The notes below the pieces were generated by a model. It was given only the letters and a program-made list of their open reading frames with translations, did not search any database and had not been told where the DNA came from. The translations under genes were made by a program, and so were the position numbers. Shown here piece by piece: positions 60,943 to 64,000 of a stretch of DNA of 64,000 nt; the first letter of the stretch is position 1, and each line of letters begins with the position of its first letter. The DNA is from Haladaptatus caseinilyticus (GTDB taxonomy: Archaea; Halobacteriota; Halobacteria; Halobacteriales; Haladaptataceae), in contig NZ_CP111036.1 in the NCBI RefSeq assembly GCF_026248685.1, positions 2,108,001 to 2,172,000 on the forward strand, read 5' to 3'.

Positions 60943-61944
60943 ATGCCCGCAGAGCGAACGGTTCACCTCCCAGTCGCGGCACAGCCGAGCGTCGAAACGC
61001 TCGTTGACATGACCCAACAGGCCGAAACGTTGGGATACGAACGAGCGTGGCTTCCCGAAACGTGGGGCCGGGACGCGGTGACCAGCCTGACCGCGATGGC
61101 TATCGGAACCGAGACGATCGGACTCGGACCGTCGATTCTGAACGTCTATTCGCGAACTCCTTCGCTCATCGGCCAGACCGCGGCCACGTTACAGGAAGTT
61201 TCGGACGGTCGCATGCGCATCGGTCTGGGACCGAGTGGACCGGTCGTCATTCAGGGCTGGCACGGTGCGGAGTTCGCCCGCCCGCTTCGACGAACCCGCG
61301 AAACGATCGATATTGTTCGGAAGGTACTGGCGGGTGAGACCGTAAATTACGACGGCGACTGCTTCACGTTGGCGGGATTTCGCCTCCGCTGTGACCCGCC
61401 TGAAACCCCGCCACCGATCGACGCTGCCGGGATGGGGCCGAAATCCGTGGAGTTAGCCGGTCGGTTCGCGGATGGCTGGCATGCGACCGTCTTTACGCCG
61501 GACGGAATGCGCGACCGACTCGAAGACTTGCGTCGCGGGGTCGAACTCGGTAATCGCGATTCGGACGACGTTCGAGTTACACTTTCGCTGACCTGCTGTG
61601 CGTTGGAAGACGGCGAACGTGCCCGGAAACTCGCTCGCCAGCACTCGGCGTTCTATATCGGCGGGATGGGCACCTACTACCGCGATTCGCTTGCACGACA
61701 GGGCTACGAGGAACTCGCCAACGACATCTCGTCGGCGTGGGGGAGTGGGGACAAGGAACGAGCGACGGAACTCGTCGGTGACGAGCTGTTGGATGACCTC
61801 TGTGCGGCAGGGACGCCGGAACGCGCTCGCGAGGAGTTCCAGAAGTTCGCGGACATCGACGGCGTCGATGCGGTCGCGGTTGGTTTTCCCCGTGGCGCAA
61901 CCGTCGAGGACGCCCGCGAGACGATGGCTGCGTTGTCTCCCTGA
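60943..61944 (+). CDS. LLM-class F420-dependent oxidoreductase, TIGR04024-like
   Basis: The 333-residue protein has the luciferase-like TIM barrel: LGYERAWLPETWGRDAVTSL, IGLGPSILNVYSRTP, GRMRIGLGPSGP and IDAAGMGPKSVELAGRFADGWHATVFTP. F420 is the likely cofactor for such archaeal enzymes (family knowledge). Length is normal. It is complete, with its own upstream gap of 156 bases after the remnant. The substrate is unknown. Confidence 0.92.
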   Translation: MPAERTVHLPVAAQPSVETLVDMTQQAETLGYERAWLPETWGRDAVTSLTAMAIGTETIGLGPSILNVYSRTPSLIGQTAATLQEVSDGRMRIGLGPSGPVVIQGWHGAEFARPLRRTRETIDIVRKVLAGETVNYDGDCFTLAGFRLRCDPPETPPPIDAAGMGPKSVELAGRFADGWHATVFTPDGMRDRLEDLRRGVELGNRDSDDVRVTLSLTCCALEDGERARKLARQHSAFYIGGMGTYYRDSLARQGYEELANDISSAWGSGDKERATELVGDELLDDLCAAGTPERAREEFQKFADIDGVDAVAVGFPRGATVEDARETMAALSP

Positions 61945-62167
61945 CGAGTTGGACCCTGAAATCATTTTTTCTACGTCCGTATCGAGAGTTGGGAGTGAAC
62001 GGGACATTCCCCTTCGTACCCGCTCGGACACGGCTACTGCCACGGTGACGACTGCCAAGGGGTGGTTTTCGAGCGGGACTTCCCTCCTCTGATTTCGCAC
62101 CGAGCTTCGACCGCTGTTTTGCGTCGGTGCGGAAAGATCGAAGTCGATCGGGGGCATCTAGCATGGT

Positions 62168-62485
62168 ATGCCAACCGTCCGATTTCGTGGAAGGGAAATA
62201 GATTGTGACGAAGGTGCAGTGCTCCGGAACGTGCTCCTCGACGCGGGCGAGACGCCGCATAACGGCACTGCAGCATATCTGAACTGCCGCGGCAACGCGG
62301 TCTGTGGAACGTGCGCCGTCGAACTGGACGGGGATGTGAGCGAGATGCGGACGATAGAGAAAAACCGTCTCTCGAAACCGCCGCACGATCTCGAATCCGT
62401 GCTTCGACTCGCGTGTCAGACCCGTGTCCTCGGTGATGTGGACGTGAAAAAACACGACGGGTTTTGGGGGCAGAAAGTGGACTGA
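62168..62485 (+). CDS. [2Fe-2S] ferredoxin
   Basis: The 105-residue protein has the plant-type ferredoxin fold with iron ligands in LNCRGNAVCGTCAVEL (C-x5-C-x2-C) and a fourth Cys in LACQTRVLG. The C-x5-C spacing is one residue longer than plant ferredoxins but is a known haloarchaeal variant, as far as I recall. It carries electrons in the cytoplasm. Its stop overlaps the next gene (TGATG). A lysine-rich C-terminal end KKHDGFWGQK is unusual in this acidic proteome. Confidence 0.88.
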   Translation: MPTVRFRGREIDCDEGAVLRNVLLDAGETPHNGTAAYLNCRGNAVCGTCAVELDGDVSEMRTIEKNRLSKPPHDLESVLRLACQTRVLGDVDVKKHDGFWGQKVD

Positions 62486-62892
62486 TGACCGAGGCAGTCG
62501 ATCGAATCGTCGCGGAAGCGTCGAACTGGGATGGTATCGAGGCGGGGGAGCACCGATTCGGCGGCACCGAGTTCCGTCTCGGCCCGCGGGAAGTCGGTCA
62601 CGTCCATCAGTGGGGGATTCTCGATATCGCGTTCCCACGGCGGGTGCGCGACCAGTTGGTAAGCGAAGGAAAAACCGGGCCGCATCATATCTATCCGGAG
62701 TCGGGGTGGACGACGTTTCGAATCGAGGCGTCAGATGACGTGGACGATGCGCTCTGGCTGCTCCGGCTCTCGTATCTGAGTCACGCAAAATCCCTGCAAC
62801 AATCGGGTGTCGGGGGCGCGCTATCGGATCTCGACGTGGACCGCGAACTCGCCGACCTCGAACCGGGTGCGGAACTGCAGGCGGTTCTGTAG
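62485..62892 (+). CDS. Luciferase-domain family protein (DUF5519)
   Basis: The 135-residue protein starts with MTEAVDRIVAEASNW and has the segments FRLGPREVGHVHQWGILDIAFP, HHIYPESGWTTFRI and DDALWLLRLSYLSH. These are features of the family often named luciferase domain; it is not related to LLM oxidoreductases. It is coupled to the ferredoxin gene by TGATG. Function is not established. Confidence 0.85.
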   Translation: MTEAVDRIVAEASNWDGIEAGEHRFGGTEFRLGPREVGHVHQWGILDIAFPRRVRDQLVSEGKTGPHHIYPESGWTTFRIEASDDVDDALWLLRLSYLSHAKSLQQSGVGGALSDLDVDRELADLEPGAELQAVL

Positions 62893-62895
62893 CGG

Positions 62896-63126
62896 TTAGC
62901 TCTCCGCCCAATCCGTCGCCTTCTCGACGGCGTCCGCCCTCGAATCGGTTTCCGCGACGGTTTCCCACTCGTCGGACGCCACGTCGTAGGAGTATACCGC
63001 GTACCCTTCGTTACGGTAGGTCAGGTTCTCGACGTACAGTTCCTCGCTGCCGTCGTCGGTGAGCCAGATTCGAATCTGTTTCCCCCCCTCCAAATCCTCC
63101 CGGCGTCGCCACCCTGCAATCGACAT
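62896..63126 (-). CDS. Small acidic protein, unknown
   Basis: The 76-residue product from ATG 63126 begins MSIAGWRRREDLEGGKQIRIW and continues as a beta-rich acidic sequence with YVENLTYRNEGYAVYSYD and a final helix. No family is recognised. A longer frame to 63183 exists. It is convergent with the DUF5519 gene (3-base gap). Its acidic, balanced composition and codon use look genuine. Confidence 0.6.
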   Translation of the reverse strand: MSIAGWRRREDLEGGKQIRIWLTDDGSEELYVENLTYRNEGYAVYSYDVASDEWETVAETDSRADAVEKATDWAES

Positions 63127-63351
63127 TACGACGACCCCCGGTCGGTGACAGCCGACGGACGAAACGGACAGATGGTCATGCAATCCGTGACGACGCTGTC
63201 CGACTTGTACGTTGGGGTGGGGAAATCGTTCCTAAAATCATCACGAGTTTGACCACTCTCGTCGTGAACCGTCCCCGGTTCGGGTGGTTCGATCGAGCCG
63301 GTACTAAAAGCCAACTCGTGGTAGATGACGTGGACGGCGAAAGCAGCAGGT

Positions 63352-64000
63352 TCAGTGCCGATAATAGACGTTGCCCGAGACGACTACCGTTTCCGGGGAC
63401 GACCCACCCGGAAGCGTGCGCGATGGCCGACGGGCAGCGACGACGCCGCGTTTCAGCGTCGCCCACTTCAGCAGGACGAACCCGGCGACGATGACGAGGA
63501 AGCCGAGTATCGTGCTCTCGGTGATCGGTTCGCCGAGTAGCAGCCAGCCGAACAGGGTGGCGACGACCGGAACGACGTAGTTCACGAGATTTGCCTCGCT
63601 CGCACCGATTCGTTCCAACAGGTCGAAGTAGACGAAGTAGCCTGCGATGCTTGCGACGAGGGCGAGATATGCGAGCGAAGCGAGCGCGGACGGTGATGGC
63701 GACACGCTCGGAACGCCGCGGATCGCGGCGCTCGTCACGTGGAGGAAGAGAGCGCCGACGACCATCATCCACGTTTGTTGTGTTATCGTCGGGAGCGTCG
63801 TTCGGATCTTTTGGGTCAGCACCGATGCGATGGCGAAGACCAGTGCGGCGACGAACAGCAACCCGACGCCGACGGTTCCGCCGCCGAGAGAGGTCGGGTT
63901 TGCGACGACGATGACGCCGACCAACGCGATCAGTACGCCCCCGATTTGAAGGGGGCCGAATCGTTCGTTCGGCAACAGCGTAACCGCGAACAGCGGTGTG
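63352..64000 (-). CDS. EamA/DMT family transporter, 5' end beyond window
   Basis: The visible part has about 216 residues and is open to the window edge; its start lies further right. It has EamA helices such as GPLQIGGVLIALVGVIVVANP and YFVYFDLLERIGASEANLVNYVVPVVA, which is the repeat seen in the EamA gene at 48501 (HLLDEIGPTELNLVAYLEPVVA). It is a different paralogue from the others. The C terminus is basic and Pro/Ser-rich. Confidence 0.85.
   Translation of the reverse strand, partial: TPLFAVTLLPNERFGPLQIGGVLIALVGVIVVANPTSLGGGTVGVGLLFVAALVFAIASVLTQKIRTTLPTITQQTWMMVVGALFLHVTSAAIRGVPSVSPSPSALASLAYLALVASIAGYFVYFDLLERIGASEANLVNYVVPVVATLFGWLLLGEPITESTILGFLVIVAGFVLLKWATLKRGVVAARRPSRTLPGGSSPETVVVSGNVYYRH

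Noticed and set aside
63126-63314. Short minus-strand frame ending in a TAATG overlap with the 76-residue protein gene
   Set aside because: It has 62 codons with Pro/Asp/Ser-rich text, no SD and no family similarity. The TAATG overlap alone is not enough evidence.

Overview
The window is haloarchaeal chromosome (class Halobacteria). The reasons are the acidic proteome, GC content near 60 percent, Tat-type secretion signals with lipoboxes, a PGF-CTERM surface protein, archaeosine genes next to a tRNA, A-type haem-copper oxidase, F420-type LLM oxidoreductase and many small families known only from haloarchaea. Gene content resembles Haladaptatus-like genomes, but that placement is a guess. Where start sites can be judged, first genes of transcription units are mostly leaderless (TATA box about 26 bases before ATG or GTG), while internal operon genes carry GGAGG-type ribosome binding sites.

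Layout: 1-5968 holds a LIV-type (branched-chain amino acid or amide) ABC transporter operon ending in a thioredoxin-fold protein. 6039-9541 is a stress and respiration block: UspA, several small membrane proteins and cytochrome oxidase subunit I. 9770-11547 has an MFS transporter and a Gly-rich coiled-coil protein. 11859-16212 is an HTH gene followed by grpE, dnaK and dnaJ. 16296-22741 holds a cupredoxin-like surface protein that seems to have lost its copper ligands, an AtoE-type short-chain fatty acid carrier, a truncated adenylate-forming protein, an aldo/keto reductase, an acetyl-CoA-synthetase-like enzyme and a zinc finger protein. 22916-29207 is mixed housekeeping (PHP protein, PncC, aminotransferase, Get3/ArsA ATPase, glycerate kinase).

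29204-31786 is a minus-strand operon of AN1-rhomboid protease, endonuclease V, SDR and glycerate 2-kinase, joined by 1-4 base overlaps at two of its three junctions. 33163-35791 is a tight plus-strand unit of DUF5788, PolX and a Mut7-C RNase. 39091-41064 is queD-queE-queC for preQ0/archaeosine, with a tRNA-Glu(CTC) gene just upstream and a duplicated tRNA 3' end between them that looks like an old integration scar. 41634-48459 has a membrane-anchored HTH regulator, an amidohydrolase, a ferredoxin-reductase-like flavoprotein and a large FAD/Fe-S D-lactate-dehydrogenase-type enzyme. 48501-53817 includes an EamA exporter divergent from an Lrp regulator, an MBL hydrolase, a DTBS-like ATPase, and two Fe/Mn superoxide dismutases in tandem. 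54223-64000 has photolyase, fatty-acyl-CoA ligase, BrkB, PrsW, an SDR, an in-frame-deleted ester cyclase remnant, an LLM oxidoreductase, a [2Fe-2S] ferredoxin and a further EamA exporter cut by the window end.

No intact mobile element, prophage, CRISPR array or defence island was seen. The most interesting unexplained signals are a set of short CTCG...CGAG hairpins with purine triloops (two copies show a compensatory base pair change and conserved tandem G-A mismatches) sitting in gene-free stretches, the tRNA-Glu 3'-end duplication, micro-ORFs beside coxA and queD, and several proteins with key active-site residues missing.
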